From Mycobacterium intracellulare ATCC 13950 (lineage in GTDB: Bacteria > Actinomycetota > Actinomycetes > Mycobacteriales > Mycobacteriaceae): DNA of 64,000 nucleotides. Below the pieces are notes generated by a model. That model worked only from the letters and a program-made list of their open reading frames with translations. It ran no database searches and was not told the origin of the DNA. The stretch is taken from NCBI RefSeq assembly GCF_000277125.1, contig NC_016946.1, positions 4,650,001 through 4,714,000 on the forward strand, written 5' to 3'. The stretch's first letter is position 1. Each line of letters starts with the position of its first letter. Below, piece after piece: positions 51,540 to 60,828 of the stretch. Made by a program: the position numbers and the translations under genes.

Positions 51540-52805
51540 TCAAGGTTTGGTTGCAACAGTGGTTCCTGTCGGAGTTGACAGTAGCCGGTTGAGGACCTGG
51601 GCGGGGCTGTCCCAACCGAAGCGTTTACGTGGGCGTTCGTTGAGTTCGGCGGCAACCTCGGCGAGGTAGTCCACCGAGTGCACGGATAAGTCGGTGCCTT
51701 TCGGGAAGTATTGGCGCAGAAGGCCATTGGTGTTCTCGTTGCTGCCACGCTGCCAGGGTGAGTGCGGATCGCAGAAGTAGATGTCGATGCCGGCGTCGAT
51801 ACTGATGCGGGCATGGCGCAGCATCTCGTGGCCTTGATCCCAGGTCAGCGAGCGGCGCAGCGCTTCAGGCAGGGTTTTGATGGTGGTGATCATCGCCTCA
51901 GCCACCGTGTCGGGATCGCGCCGGGCGGGCAGGTGCAGCAGTTGCACGAATCCGGTGGAGCGTTCCACCAGGGTGCCGATCTGGGAATGCTGGTTTTTGC
52001 CCAGGATCAGATCGCCCTCCCAGTGCCCGGGCACCGCGCGGTCAGCAGCCTCGGCGGGCCGCTCGCTGATGTTGACCATGCCCGGGATGCGGCCACAGCC
52101 AGTGCGGGCGCCGACCCTGGCACGTGGCTTGCGTAAGGCCCGCCCGGTCCGCAAACACTTGGTCAACTCGCGGCGCAGTTCCCCGCGTCCTTGCACGTAG
52201 AGCGCCTTGTAGATGGTTTCGTGGGACACCTGCATCTCCGGGCGATCGGGATAAGTCTTGGCCAACACCGAAGCGATCTGCTCGGGGCTGTACTTCTTGG
52301 CTAACCACGCTTGCACCTCGGTGCGCAAGACCGGGCAGCGACCCAGCTTGCCGGTCTTAGGCCGGCGCGCTCGCTGCTCACTGCGCAGCTGAGCAATCCG
52401 CGCCGAATAGCCTGATTTCGCGTCCCAGCCGGCCCGGCGGGCTCCGAAGCGATACCGGGCGCGATACCGGCCCACATACCCTCGCATCACGCCGTTGTGG
52501 GCGATCTCGCGCATGATCGTCGAAGGGGCCCGGCCCAACCGACGTGCCATCGAGCGGATCGACTCGCCTTGAGCCGCGCCGATCATGATCTGTTCGCGCT
52601 CATCCGCAGACAGCCGCGGCCGTTTCTGCCCCTCAGGGACAACCCATCGTGGATTCACGCCACCAAATCTGCGAAACCACTTGCTCCCGCACGTCGCCGA
52701 CACGCCGACCGCACCCCCGGCATCCTCCGACGACAACCCCGCCGCGATCAATTCCCAATACCGACGCTGCACCGCCAACAGCTGAGGCTCACCCGTCATC
52801 AACAC
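51540..52805 (-). CDS. IS30-family transposase
   Basis: Complete DDE transposase of 421 residues. The N-terminal helix-turn-helix is near residue 68 (DEREQIMIGAAQGESIRSMA), a second DNA-binding part follows, and the integrase core has Asp in GHWEGDLILG, Asp in LTWDQGHEM and Glu in SNENTNGLL. The stop codon TGA is supplied by the outermost bases of the left terminal repeat. Compared with copy 1 the protein differs at roughly one position in ten by eye in the N-terminal half. It appears intact, so this copy could be active. Confidence 0.92.
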   Translation of the reverse strand: MLMTGEPQLLAVQRRYWELIAAGLSSEDAGGAVGVSATCGSKWFRRFGGVNPRWVVPEGQKRPRLSADEREQIMIGAAQGESIRSMARRLGRAPSTIMREIAHNGVMRGYVGRYRARYRFGARRAGWDAKSGYSARIAQLRSEQRARRPKTGKLGRCPVLRTEVQAWLAKKYSPEQIASVLAKTYPDRPEMQVSHETIYKALYVQGRGELRRELTKCLRTGRALRKPRARVGARTGCGRIPGMVNISERPAEAADRAVPGHWEGDLILGKNQHSQIGTLVERSTGFVQLLHLPARRDPDTVAEAMITTIKTLPEALRRSLTWDQGHEMLRHARISIDAGIDIYFCDPHSPWQRGSNENTNGLLRQYFPKGTDLSVHSVDYLAEVAAELNERPRKRFGWDSPAQVLNRLLSTPTGTTVATKP

Positions 52806-52838
52806 CCCTAACTACGAAGTGTTGCAATCACCCCTTGA
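51540..52838 (-). mobile_element. IS30-family insertion sequence, copy 2
   Basis: Element of about 1299 bp with terminal repeats at 51540-51558 (TCAAGGTTTGGTTGCAACA) and 52820-52838 (reverse complement TCAAGGGGTGATTGCAACA), identical to those of copy 1. It sits between the convergent genes Rv0541c-like and DUF2064 in palindromic intergenic sequence. The orientation equals that of copy 1, 38 kb away. The two copies differ by many substitutions, so they are not a recent duplication. Confidence 0.9.
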
Positions 52839-52882
52839 GCCCAAGGCGATTTCTCCGCCCTGGCTGCACTCCCAAATCCAAC

Positions 52883-52898
52883 GATTCACACTCAAAGC
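52883..52898 (-). repeat. Right palindromic arm beside IS30 copy 2
   Basis: GATTCACACTCAAAGC is the reverse complement of the arm left of the element (51501-51514 plus two bases). It marks the palindrome that the insertion split. Confidence 0.62.
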
Positions 52899-52923
52899 GC
52901 CAGACGCACCGCCGCTTGCGCGC

Positions 52924-53589
52924 TCACAGCCCGGCCGCGCGGGTGATCCGCGCGAAGCGGCTGTCGGGCCCGCAGGCCTCGCGCACCGCGGCGACGTCGT
53001 CGACGACGTCGACGTCGGCCAGCGTCTGCACCGTCGCGACGTCGATGCCCGTGTCGCGCAACGCCTTCAACGTCAGTTCCCCGGTGTCGGGCGCCGACAT
53101 CGGTACGGTGCGCAGGCACTGGGCCATCGCCGGTGCGCCCACGCCCAGCACCCACCAGCCGCCGTCGCGGGCCGGCCCGAGCACGGCCGGCGCCTCGAGC
53201 AGCCGGCGCGCGCAGCCGGTCAACAACTCGGCGGTGACCTGGGGGGTGTCCATCCCGATCTGCAGCACCGGCAGCCCGTCCGACGAGGCGTCGGCGTGCG
53301 CGTTGGCGAGGCGTGCGGCGAAATCGTCGCCGCGCTGGGCGATCACGGTGAAGGACGCCAGTCGCCGCCGGATATCGGCGGCGCTCGCGGCGCGGCCGAG
53401 GTCCCCGGTGAGGGCGACGACCCGCGCCGCCACCGGCGCGTCGGCCACGGCGTCCAGCGTGTCGAGCAGTGCGGCGGCGGCGATCTCGGCGGCGACGCGG
53501 TCGCCGACGCTCGCCGCGAGCCGCGTCTTGGCCCGGCCCGGCTCGGGCGCTTTGGCGACCACCAGCAGCGTCACCGGCAGGGTGGTCAC
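52924..53589 (-). CDS. DUF2064 glycosyltransferase-like protein (Rv0540)
   Basis: A 221-residue protein of the TIGR04282/DUF2064 family with a GT-A nucleotide-sugar fold. The N-terminus TLLVVAKAPEPGRAKTRLAA is typical and resembles nucleotidyltransferases. LPVLQIGMDTPQVTAELL gives the Asp expected in the active site, and ARDGGWWVLGV is the family's next motif. The exact reaction is unknown. The GTG start overlaps the stop of the GT2 gene by 4 bp, so the two are coupled and probably work on one glycan. Confidence 0.88.
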   Translation of the reverse strand: MTTLPVTLLVVAKAPEPGRAKTRLAASVGDRVAAEIAAAALLDTLDAVADAPVAARVVALTGDLGRAASAADIRRRLASFTVIAQRGDDFAARLANAHADASSDGLPVLQIGMDTPQVTAELLTGCARRLLEAPAVLGPARDGGWWVLGVGAPAMAQCLRTVPMSAPDTGELTLKALRDTGIDVATVQTLADVDVVDDVAAVREACGPDSRFARITRAAGL

Positions 53590-54248
53590 GAGATCACCTT
53601 CCAGAAGTCGAGGATCGCGGTGATGCTGCCGCGCAGCGATCCGCTGACCTTCGACTTGCCGCCCGTGCGCGGGCCGTAGCTGACGTCGAGTTCGACGACG
53701 CGCCAGCCGGCGGCCGCCGCGCGCACCAAAAGCTCGAGCGGATAACCGGATCGGCGGTCGGCGACGCCCAGCGCCAACAGCGCCTCGCGCCGGGCCACTC
53801 GCATGGGCGCGATGTCGTGCACCGGCAGGCCGTGGCGGGTGCGCAGCCGCCAGCTCATGACGACGGTCCCGATGCGGGCCACCCACGGCCAGTGCAGGCC
53901 GGGCACCGGACGGCGCCGGCCGGTCACCAGGTCGGCGCCCTGCTCGAGCGCGGCGACCAGCCGCGGCAGGTCCGCGCCGTCCATCGAGCCGTCGGCGTCG
54001 ATGACCGCCACGATCGGGGTCGTCGCGGCCATCACGCCCGCGTGCACGGCGGCGCCGTACCCGGCCCGCGGTTCGGCGACGACCCGGGCGCCGTGGCGCG
54101 CCCCGACGCCGGCGGTGTCGTCGGTGCTGTTGTTGTCGACCACCAGCGCCCGGTAGCCGGCCGGAATGGCGGCCAGCACGGCCGGCAGCGACTCCTCCTC
54201 GTTGAGGCACGGCAGGACCACCGTGACCAGGCCGTCGGCGCCGGGCAC
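53586..54248 (-). CDS. Family 2 glycosyltransferase (Rv0539)
   Basis: A 220-residue GT-A enzyme of the dolichyl-phosphate sugar synthase type. VVLPCLNEEESLPAVLAAIP near residue 10 binds the nucleotide, DNNSTDDTAG follows, and VAVIDADGSMDGADL near residue 81 carries the DxD-like metal site. There is no C-terminal transmembrane segment. It may make a polyprenyl-phosphate sugar for the mannosyltransferase-like protein nearby; this is inferred. It starts 3 bp after the Rv0538-like stop and overlaps the DUF2064 gene. Confidence 0.9.
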   Translation of the reverse strand: MPGADGLVTVVLPCLNEEESLPAVLAAIPAGYRALVVDNNSTDDTAGVGARHGARVVAEPRAGYGAAVHAGVMAATTPIVAVIDADGSMDGADLPRLVAALEQGADLVTGRRRPVPGLHWPWVARIGTVVMSWRLRTRHGLPVHDIAPMRVARREALLALGVADRRSGYPLELLVRAAAAGWRVVELDVSYGPRTGGKSKVSGSLRGSITAILDFWKVIS

Positions 54249-54251
54249 GCG

Positions 54252-55973
54252 TCAGAACCCGCGGTGCGTGCGGGGCTCCTGCGGGAACAGCGGCTGCTGC
54301 GAGTGCGTCGGCGGCGCGGTCTGCTGGGTGTGCGTCTGCACCGGCGGTTGGGTGGTCGCCTTGGTGCTCGGCGGCGCATACGTCGTCGTCGGGGGTGCGT
54401 GCGTGGTCGTCGGGGGTGAATACGTCGTCGTCGGGGGCGAATACGTGGTCGTCGGGGGCGAATACGTCGTCGTCGGCGGCGAGTACGTCGTCGTCGGCGG
54501 CGAATACGTCGTCGTCGGGGGCGAATACGTCGTCGTCGGCGGCTGGGACGTCGTGATGGTCGGCGGCGTGTAGGGCGTCGTCGGGTTGTACGGCGGGTTG
54601 TAGGGCGGTTGCCACCCCGGGATCGGAATGGGAATCGGAATAGGAACCGGCACAATAGGATTCGGCCGCGGCGCCCAACCCGGATCGGGGTTGGGCACGA
54701 CACCGGGGTTGCTCGGCGCCTCGGGAACGGGAGCGACCTGCGGACCCCCTCCGGACGGGGGCGCAACGTGTTCGGGAGCCGGGACGGTGCCGCCCTGGAA
54801 CCCGGCGTTGGGCGCCTCGGGCGGCGGTGGGGGCAGCGGCGCCTGCTGCTGGCTCGGCAAGATCGGCATGAACTTGCCCGGGGTGCCGTTCTGCACGCCC
54901 ACCACCGGCTGCTGGGCGGCGGTCGGGCGAACGGCAACCGCGATCGCGGTGGCCAGCGACGCCAATCCGATGACCGCGAAGGCGATGACGGCGTTGCCGA
55001 TCACCAGCGATCGCCGCGACAGCTTCGTCGGCGCGTCCTCGCCGGCCTCGGCGTCGTCGCCGAACTCCGGGCCGTAGTCGTAGTCGTCGAATTCGGGGTC
55101 GTACTCGTCCATCTCGCCCGGATAGACCCCGCCCTCATCGGCCATCGAGTACGCCAGCTGCGGCTCCTCGGCGTCCGGCGCGGGCACGACCGTCGTCTCG
55201 TCCCCGGTGAGGCCGGCGGCGGGGGCCATCGCGGTCGCGTCCCCGGCGGCGGGGGCCATCGCGGTCGCGTCACCGGTCAGGCCGACGGCCGGCGCCATGG
55301 CCGTCGCGTCCGGCGCGGACGCCGCCGCCGCGGCGATCGCGGCGCCGCGCGCGAGCGCAAACGTGGGGTCCTCGGCGACCTGCACCCGCATGGTGGACGC
55401 GTCGCGCAATTCGTCGGCGACCCGGTTGAGGTCGGGCGAGGCGCCGAGCAGATACACCTCCCCCGGCGCGTCGGGATGCGTGCCGAGGTTCGCCATCATC
55501 GTCTGGAACGCGGCGGTAGCGTCCGGGCCCGTGGCGCCGGTCAGCGGCTGGCTGGCCAACACGGTCGGCGGCGCGTCGGGGTCCCCGGCGTCCGGGCCCA
55601 CCACCGACAGGGTGGCCGTCGCGTCGTCCATCACGAGCGCGGCGCCGGGCCGCCCGGCCGCCCGCATGAGGGCGGCAACGGCCTGCGACTCCGAGAGCAC
55701 CGCCACGTTGTGAACGCCGGAGTCCTCCAGCGCCCGCCGCAGCTCGTCAGCCCGTGGCTCGTCGGACCAGCACAGGCGCGTGCCGACCAACCGGTGGTTC
55801 TCGTCGGCCAACAAGCGATTGGTTCCGACCACGGTCTCGGTGAGCGTGCCGAGCGGGTTGTCGGCGAGATCGATGACGGATTGGTCGATCACGTCGGTGC
55901 CCTGGGCGCCCGACCCCAGGAGCGCCAGGCGGGCGACGGGACCGGTGACCGCGACCCCCAAAACGACGTCCAT
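54252..55973 (-). CDS. Rv0538-like membrane protein with Pro-rich repeat tail
   Basis: A 573-residue protein. Residues about 1-200 form an actin/Hsp70-like-looking cytosolic domain (MDVVLGVAVTGPVARLALLG). An acidic Ala/Asp-rich region follows, with a repeat of DATAMAPA, then one transmembrane segment near residue 330 (SLVIGNAVIAFAVIGLASLA). The exported C-terminal part is Pro-rich and contains a run of about eight seven-residue repeats of the PPTTTYS kind. Rv0538 has the same order. A cell-wall-spanning or stress-sensing role can be imagined, but none is established. It heads the operon Rv0538-0539-0540. Confidence 0.87.
   Translation of the reverse strand: MDVVLGVAVTGPVARLALLGSGAQGTDVIDQSVIDLADNPLGTLTETVVGTNRLLADENHRLVGTRLCWSDEPRADELRRALEDSGVHNVAVLSESQAVAALMRAAGRPGAALVMDDATATLSVVGPDAGDPDAPPTVLASQPLTGATGPDATAAFQTMMANLGTHPDAPGEVYLLGASPDLNRVADELRDASTMRVQVAEDPTFALARGAAIAAAAASAPDATAMAPAVGLTGDATAMAPAAGDATAMAPAAGLTGDETTVVPAPDAEEPQLAYSMADEGGVYPGEMDEYDPEFDDYDYGPEFGDDAEAGEDAPTKLSRRSLVIGNAVIAFAVIGLASLATAIAVAVRPTAAQQPVVGVQNGTPGKFMPILPSQQQAPLPPPPPEAPNAGFQGGTVPAPEHVAPPSGGGPQVAPVPEAPSNPGVVPNPDPGWAPRPNPIVPVPIPIPIPIPGWQPPYNPPYNPTTPYTPPTITTSQPPTTTYSPPTTTYSPPTTTYSPPTTTYSPPTTTYSPPTTTYSPPTTTHAPPTTTYAPPSTKATTQPPVQTHTQQTAPPTHSQQPLFPQEPRTHRGF
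54376..54543. repeat. 21-bp coding tandem repeat
   Basis: About eight units of 21 bp, each encoding a variant of the seven residues PPTTTYS on the minus strand, lie in the 3' part of the Rv0538-like gene. The units differ mostly at third codon positions. Confidence 0.88.
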
Positions 55974-56279
55974 CCCGCTTCTCCTTCACCCTGGCCACCC
56001 CGCACCAGCAATGTCCCGGCATCATTACACTTGCGATACCGTCGGCAGTATCAGTCATTCGGCGACAAGGTTCGCCACTAGCGCAGCGTAACCAGCTTTT
56101 CGAAGGACAGGACGGTCGCCGCGGAATCGCCTCCGCCCAGCGGCCCGTCCCAGCCACTGCCACGGCAGCCGAACGGAGAATATGTTCGCAAGCGAGCAGT
56201 GCGTGTGGCTCGGCAGGGCATTCCCCCGCCGGACACCGGCAGCTGCGCCGAAAGTAGTCGTCCTTGAATCCCGGGGGGC
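55974..56279. promoter_or_regulatory. Divergent promoter region with GATAC dyad
   Basis: This 306-bp stretch separates the divergent Rv0538-like and Rv0537c-like genes and holds no convincing gene. GATAC at 56035-56039 and GTATC at 56048-56052 form a perfect inverted repeat with eight bases between, near a TTACAC-type -10 sequence, and may bind a regulator. Nothing else is supported. Confidence 0.4.
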
Positions 56280-57989
56280 ATGGTGAGCCAGAGCAGCGAC
56301 GACACGCCAACCGGCCCCATCGGGGCCCGGGCCCAGCAGGCGCCCGCGCCCCGCATCATCCGCCCCCACGCCACCGGCGGCACGACACCCGTTGCCGGGG
56401 GCACGGGACGGCGCCGGGCCATCGTCAGCGACGCGACCGCGGTGGTGCTGTTGGTGCTCGCCGTGTTCTTGCCGTGGAATCTGTACTTCGGTGTCGGGAT
56501 TCCCGACAGCAGTCCGGCCCTGTTCGCGGTGCTGCTCGCCGTGACGGTGCTGGCCGTCGCCGCCGTCGCGGTGGCCGGTTCCTGGCGGTCGGGCGGCGAG
56601 CGGTTCAACCCGGCGTCCGCGGCGCGGCTTCGGTTGGCGCTCAACGCCCCCTATCTGCTGCTGGTGCTCGCCGTCGTCGCGTTCGACGCGTACGAGACCG
56701 TCCGGTTCGGGGGCACGGTCACCGTGCCCGGCGGGGTGGGGCCCGGGGCGTGGGTCGGCGTCGCCGGCTCGCTGCTCAGCGCCCAGGCGGCGCCGGCCGG
56801 GCCGATCCCGGCCGACGACGAGTACACGGGCTGGCATCGCTCCGCCCGGATGATCGGGGCGCTGTCGATGCTCGCGGCGGTGCTCAGCTTCGGCTTCAAC
56901 CTGTACTGGCGGGTGCGCTACGCGCTGCAAAGCACCAACGGCGCGGCGGAATTCGGCAAGCAGAACATCGCGGTGATCGCCACGGCGGTGGTGTACGGGG
57001 TGGTGGCGCTGGTCGCGGTCCTGGTCGCGTCCAGGTGGCTGCTGCAGCGCACCCGGGCGAGCCGGCTGACCACCGTCGCACTGGGTGCGTCGGCGTTGGC
57101 CGCGGGGATCCTGGTGTGGATCCTGCCCGTCGGCCGCGACCTCGATGCGTTCCACGGCATCGCCCAGAACACCTCGACCGCCGGGGTCGGCTTCGAGGGT
57201 TACCTCGCCTGGGCGGCAGGAGCGGCCATCTTCGCGCCGCGGGCCCTGTTCGGTCACCGCAACCCGTCGCCGGCGGAGGAATCCGCGTGGCGGTCCGCGA
57301 CCCGAAATGGCTTGCTGCTCATCGCCGTCTGGGCCGTGGGGTCGATCGCGATGCGGCTCACCGACCTTGTCGTCGGCATCGCCTTGAACTATCCGTTCTC
57401 CCGATACGACAGCGTGGTGCTGGCCGCGTTCGACCTGGTGACCGCGGCCCTGGCGATCTGGCTGCGCCGCCGCCTGGCCGGAATCTCGGCGCGACTGGTC
57501 ACGTCGCTGTGCGGGCTCGTCGCCGCCCTCAGCGTCGCCCGCGTGATCGTCGGCGTCGCGCTGGCGCCGCGGTTCGCCGACTCGCCCAATTCGCCCGCGC
57601 GGCAACCTGTCTACGGCAACGACCTCGCCCAGCAGATCACCAGCACCTTCGACGTGACGCTGTGCGGACTGGCGCTGGGCATCCTGGCGGCCGCCGTCGT
57701 GGCCGGGCAACTGCACGGGCGGCGCCTGGCTCGCCGCGCCGCCCGCAAGCGCGCGGCCGACGCGAATGCGGCGGCGCCGACCACCCGGGTCCGCGTGGGC
57801 CAGGCCCCCGGGCCGTCGGCCGCGGCCACCACCCGCATGCCCACCGGGGGGCCCGGCGCGGAGAGCGACCCACCCACCGCCGAGATCCCGCCGCTGGCCG
57901 GCTCGCCTCGCATCTTTCGCGGCGACGACTCCGGCACGCGGCAGATACCGGTGCGGGGGCCCCAGATCTTCCGCCCGCCGCAAACGTAG
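56280..57989 (+). CDS. Polytopic membrane protein (Rv0537c-like)
   Basis: A 569-residue integral membrane protein with about ten hydrophobic segments between residues 50 and 490, flanked by a disordered N-terminus and a basic, Pro/Thr-rich C-terminus of about 80 residues (GRRLARRAARKRAADANAAA). No catalytic motif is recognised. The order matches Rv0537c. DUF4153-like layout is possible: one loop carries HGIAQNTSTAGVGFEGYLAW. The ATG is preceded by a G-rich sequence. It converges on galE3 with a 4-bp gap. Confidence 0.82.
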   Translation: MVSQSSDDTPTGPIGARAQQAPAPRIIRPHATGGTTPVAGGTGRRRAIVSDATAVVLLVLAVFLPWNLYFGVGIPDSSPALFAVLLAVTVLAVAAVAVAGSWRSGGERFNPASAARLRLALNAPYLLLVLAVVAFDAYETVRFGGTVTVPGGVGPGAWVGVAGSLLSAQAAPAGPIPADDEYTGWHRSARMIGALSMLAAVLSFGFNLYWRVRYALQSTNGAAEFGKQNIAVIATAVVYGVVALVAVLVASRWLLQRTRASRLTTVALGASALAAGILVWILPVGRDLDAFHGIAQNTSTAGVGFEGYLAWAAGAAIFAPRALFGHRNPSPAEESAWRSATRNGLLLIAVWAVGSIAMRLTDLVVGIALNYPFSRYDSVVLAAFDLVTAALAIWLRRRLAGISARLVTSLCGLVAALSVARVIVGVALAPRFADSPNSPARQPVYGNDLAQQITSTFDVTLCGLALGILAAAVVAGQLHGRRLARRAARKRAADANAAAPTTRVRVGQAPGPSAAATTRMPTGGPGAESDPPTAEIPPLAGSPRIFRGDDSGTRQIPVRGPQIFRPPQT

Positions 57990-57993
57990 GGGT

Positions 57994-59022
57994 TCACCGA
58001 AGGGGCGCGAACGCGAACTCGCGCAACCCGTCACCCGGTAATACCGCCGCGCGAAACCCCAGCACCTCGGCCGCCCGGGCCGGGTCGGCGACGATGTGGC
58101 GCACGTCGCCGCTGCGATACTGGCCGGTGACCACCGGCGACAGCGAACCGCCCCGCGCGTCGCACAGCGCCGCGGCCACCTCGAAGATCGAAATCGGCTG
58201 CCCCGAGCAGACATTGGCCGCGAGGAAACCGTCGTCGTGCGCTAGCGCCGCGACGTTGGCGGCGGCCACGTCATCGACGTGCACAAAGTCGCGCATCTGG
58301 CCGCCGTCCTCGAAAACCCTTGGCGGCTCGCCCTTTTCCAGCGAAGACCGGAAGATCGCCGCCACGCCCGAATACGGGGTGTCGCGCGGCATGCCGGGGC
58401 CGTAGACGTTGTGGTAGCGCAGCGCCACCACCGAGCCGCCGGTGGCCTCCGACCAGGCCAGCGCGTAATGCTCCTGCGCGGTCTTGCCGGCCGCGTACAG
58501 GCTGCGGGGGCGCAGGCAGGCGTCCTCGTCGACGAGGCGCCACGCCAACTCCTCCCCGCCGACCGGGCACCGGTGCTCGAAGGCCCCGGCGTCGAGGTCC
58601 GCGCGCCGGCGCGGCAGCGGGTCCACGCGCCCGTGCCGTCGGCAGTGATAGTTCCCCTGCCCGTAGACGACCATCGAGGACGCCAGCACCAGGCGCCGCA
58701 CCCCGGCGGCGAACATCTGCGCCAGCAGCACCGTGGTGGCCAGGTCGTTGTGGCCGCCGTAGGCGGGCGCGTCGGCGGCGTCCACGCCGGCGCCCACCAT
58801 CGCCGCCTGATGACACACCGCGTCCACGCCGTCCAGGAGCGGGGCCAGCGCGTCGGCGTCGCGCACGTCGACGCGGTGACATCCCTTCGGCAACACCGGG
58901 TTCGGGCCGTGCGCGGCGGGCAGCAGGACATCGACGGCGACGACGTCGTGGCCGGCGGCGCGCAGCGCGGCGCCCACCCGCGAGCCGATGAACCCGGCCG
59001 CGCCGGTCAACAACACCCTCAT
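57994..59022 (-). CDS. galE3: NAD-dependent epimerase/dehydratase (GalE3-like)
   Basis: Extended SDR of 342 residues, orthologue of Rv0536. [14 protein letters not shown] near residue 8 binds NAD, the catalytic Ser is in LASSMVVYG and the YxxxK in [11 protein letters not shown]. Between them is an insertion with CRRHG and a later HRCPVGG, which looks like a zinc ribbon that has lost one Cys. It is named as a UDP-glucose 4-epimerase in M. tuberculosis, but the true sugar is not proven. The ATG overlaps the upstream phosphorylase stop by 4 bp, so the two are co-translated. Confidence 0.87.
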   Translation of the reverse strand: MRVLLTGAAGFIGSRVGAALRAAGHDVVAVDVLLPAAHGPNPVLPKGCHRVDVRDADALAPLLDGVDAVCHQAAMVGAGVDAADAPAYGGHNDLATTVLLAQMFAAGVRRLVLASSMVVYGQGNYHCRRHGRVDPLPRRRADLDAGAFEHRCPVGGEELAWRLVDEDACLRPRSLYAAGKTAQEHYALAWSEATGGSVVALRYHNVYGPGMPRDTPYSGVAAIFRSSLEKGEPPRVFEDGGQMRDFVHVDDVAAANVAALAHDDGFLAANVCSGQPISIFEVAAALCDARGGSLSPVVTGQYRSGDVRHIVADPARAAEVLGFRAAVLPGDGLREFAFAPLR

Positions 59023-59813
59023 GGCAGCTCGATGGGCAGCGCCACCCCGGTGTGCGGCAGGCAGTGGGTGCAGGTGCGGTCGGCGGCGACCCGGCCGATG
59101 GCCGCGCGCACCAGCGCCTTGAACGGCCCGATGTTGCGTTCGAATTCGGCGAACACGTCGACGGTCCGCACGCCCTCCCCGGCGCTCACGCCGGCGTCCA
59201 GGTCGGTCACCAAAGCGATTGCCGCGTAACAGATTTCGAGCTCGCGGGCGAGCACGGCCTCCGGGTATCCGGTCATGTTCACCAGCGAGAACCCGGCGGA
59301 GGCGAACCACCGGCTTTCGGCGCGGGTGGAAAATCGCGGCCCCTGGATCACCACCATGGTGCCGCCGTCGACCACTTCGGGGAGGTCGCTGACCGCCGCG
59401 CGCAGCGTCGGGCAGTACGGATCGGCGAAGTCGACGTGGATCCCGCCGGAGTCGAAATAGGTGTCGGCGCGGCCCCGGGTGCGGTCGACCAGTTGATCGG
59501 GCACCACGATGGAGCCCGGGCCGAGTTCGGGTTTGAGGCTGCCGACCGCGCACGGCGCGAGCACCCGCCGCACGCCGAGTTTGCGCAGGGCCCACATGTT
59601 GGCCCGATACGGCACGGTGTGCGCGGAGAATTCGTGCTTGGCGCCGTGGCGGGGCAGGAAGGCGACGTCGTGTCCCTCGATGGCGCCCACGGTGACCGGG
59701 GCACTGGGCGCTCCGTAGGGGGTGTCGACCGTGACGTCGTCGGCGTCGGATCCGAAGAAGGTGTAGAAGCCGCTGCCGCCGATGACTCCGAGCATCCGAC
59801 CATTGTGGTGCAT
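59019..59813 (-). CDS. mtnP: S-methyl-5'-thioadenosine phosphorylase
   Basis: Purine-nucleoside phosphorylase family 2 enzyme of 264 residues (Rv0535 orthologue) that splits methylthioadenosine into adenine and methylthioribose-1-phosphate. Visible motifs are [35 protein letters not shown] (phosphate and base site) and [20 protein letters not shown] with the conserved Met and Asp downstream in LVTDLDAG. The ATG at 59813 matches the homologue (MHHNGRM); the ATG at 59795 is an alternative. It is divergent from menA with 60 bp between. Confidence 0.92.
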   Translation of the reverse strand: MHHNGRMLGVIGGSGFYTFFGSDADDVTVDTPYGAPSAPVTVGAIEGHDVAFLPRHGAKHEFSAHTVPYRANMWALRKLGVRRVLAPCAVGSLKPELGPGSIVVPDQLVDRTRGRADTYFDSGGIHVDFADPYCPTLRAAVSDLPEVVDGGTMVVIQGPRFSTRAESRWFASAGFSLVNMTGYPEAVLARELEICYAAIALVTDLDAGVSAGEGVRTVDVFAEFERNIGPFKALVRAAIGRVAADRTCTHCLPHTGVALPIELP

Positions 59814-59873
59814 GACCACGCGGTGATCGCGGGGCCTGGGGAGCGGCGGCCCGCATCCTGGCAGGATGGCGTT

Positions 59874-60746
59874 GTGGCCAATCTCGGGCAGTGGGTTTCG
59901 GGTGCGCGGCCGCGGACGTTGCCCAACGCGGTGGCGCCGGTCGTCGCCGGCACCGGCGCCGCGGCCTGGCTGGGATCCGCGGTGTGGTGGAAGGCGCTGC
60001 TGGCGCTGGCCGTCGCGCTCGCGCTGACCGTGGGCGTCAACTACGCCAACGACTACTCCGACGGCATCCGCGGCACCGACGACGACCGGGCCGGCCCGGT
60101 GCGCCTGGTCGGCTCGCGGCTGGCGGCCCCGCGGGCGGTGCTGGGCGCCGCGCTCGCGAGCCTGACGATCGGGGCGCTCGCCGGGGTGGTGCTGGCGCTG
60201 TTCAGCGCGCCGTGGCTGATCGCGGTGGGCGCGGCCTGCATCGCCGGGGCGTGGCTGTACACCGGCGGCTCGAAACCCTACGGCTACGCCGGTTTTGGCG
60301 AGGTCGCGGTGTTCCTGTTCTTCGGGCTGGTCGCCGTGCTCGGCACCCAGTACACGCAGGCGTTGCGGGTGGACTGGGTGGGGCTGCTGCTGGCGGTGTC
60401 GGTCGGGGCGCTGTCGTCGTCGGTGCTGGTGGCCAACAACCTGCGCGACATCCCCACCGACGCGCGGTCGGGGAAGATCACCCTCGCGGTGCGGTTGGGC
60501 GACGCCCGCACCCGCGTCCTGTATCAGGCGCTGCTGGGCACCGCCGGTGTGCTGACCCTGGCCCTGATGGTGGCCACCCCGTGGTGTGCCGCCGGACTGG
60601 TGGCCACGCCGCTGGCCCTGCGCGCCATAGCCCCGGTGCGATCGGGACGCGGCGGCCCGGAGCTGATCCCGGTGCTGCGCGACACCGGGCTGGCGATGGT
60701 GGTGTGGGCGATCGCGGTGGCGGCGGCGCTGGCGATAGGTACCTAG
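59874..60746 (+). CDS. menA: 1,4-Dihydroxy-2-naphthoate polyprenyltransferase
   Basis: Membrane prenyltransferase of the UbiA family that joins the polyprenyl chain to DHNA to give demethylmenaquinone. The 290-residue protein has about eight transmembrane segments, the first Asp motif in [16 protein letters not shown] near residue 60, and the second region [17 protein letters not shown] near residue 190. The GTG at 59874 follows CAGGAT by 6 bp, so the message may be leaderless. It is the Rv0534c orthologue and lies 82 bp before fabH. Confidence 0.94.
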   Translation: MANLGQWVSGARPRTLPNAVAPVVAGTGAAAWLGSAVWWKALLALAVALALTVGVNYANDYSDGIRGTDDDRAGPVRLVGSRLAAPRAVLGAALASLTIGALAGVVLALFSAPWLIAVGAACIAGAWLYTGGSKPYGYAGFGEVAVFLFFGLVAVLGTQYTQALRVDWVGLLLAVSVGALSSSVLVANNLRDIPTDARSGKITLAVRLGDARTRVLYQALLGTAGVLTLALMVATPWCAAGLVATPLALRAIAPVRSGRGGPELIPVLRDTGLAMVVWAIAVAAALAIGT

Positions 60747-60828
60747 AGTGCGAGCAGAGGCAAAGGCCCCCGAAAACGGCGCTGGTGGGGTACTTTTGCG
60801 TCTGCCCCGGGGATAGCGAAGGACCGCA

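Noticed and set aside
54376..54543. Possible CRISPR or intergenic satellite
   Set aside because: The 21-bp period keeps the reading frame and encodes a seven-residue peptide repeat inside a gene.
56055..58214. Minus-strand frame of 719 codons opposite the Rv0537c-like gene
   Set aside because: It overlaps a recognised membrane protein and has low-complexity Arg/Gly composition.
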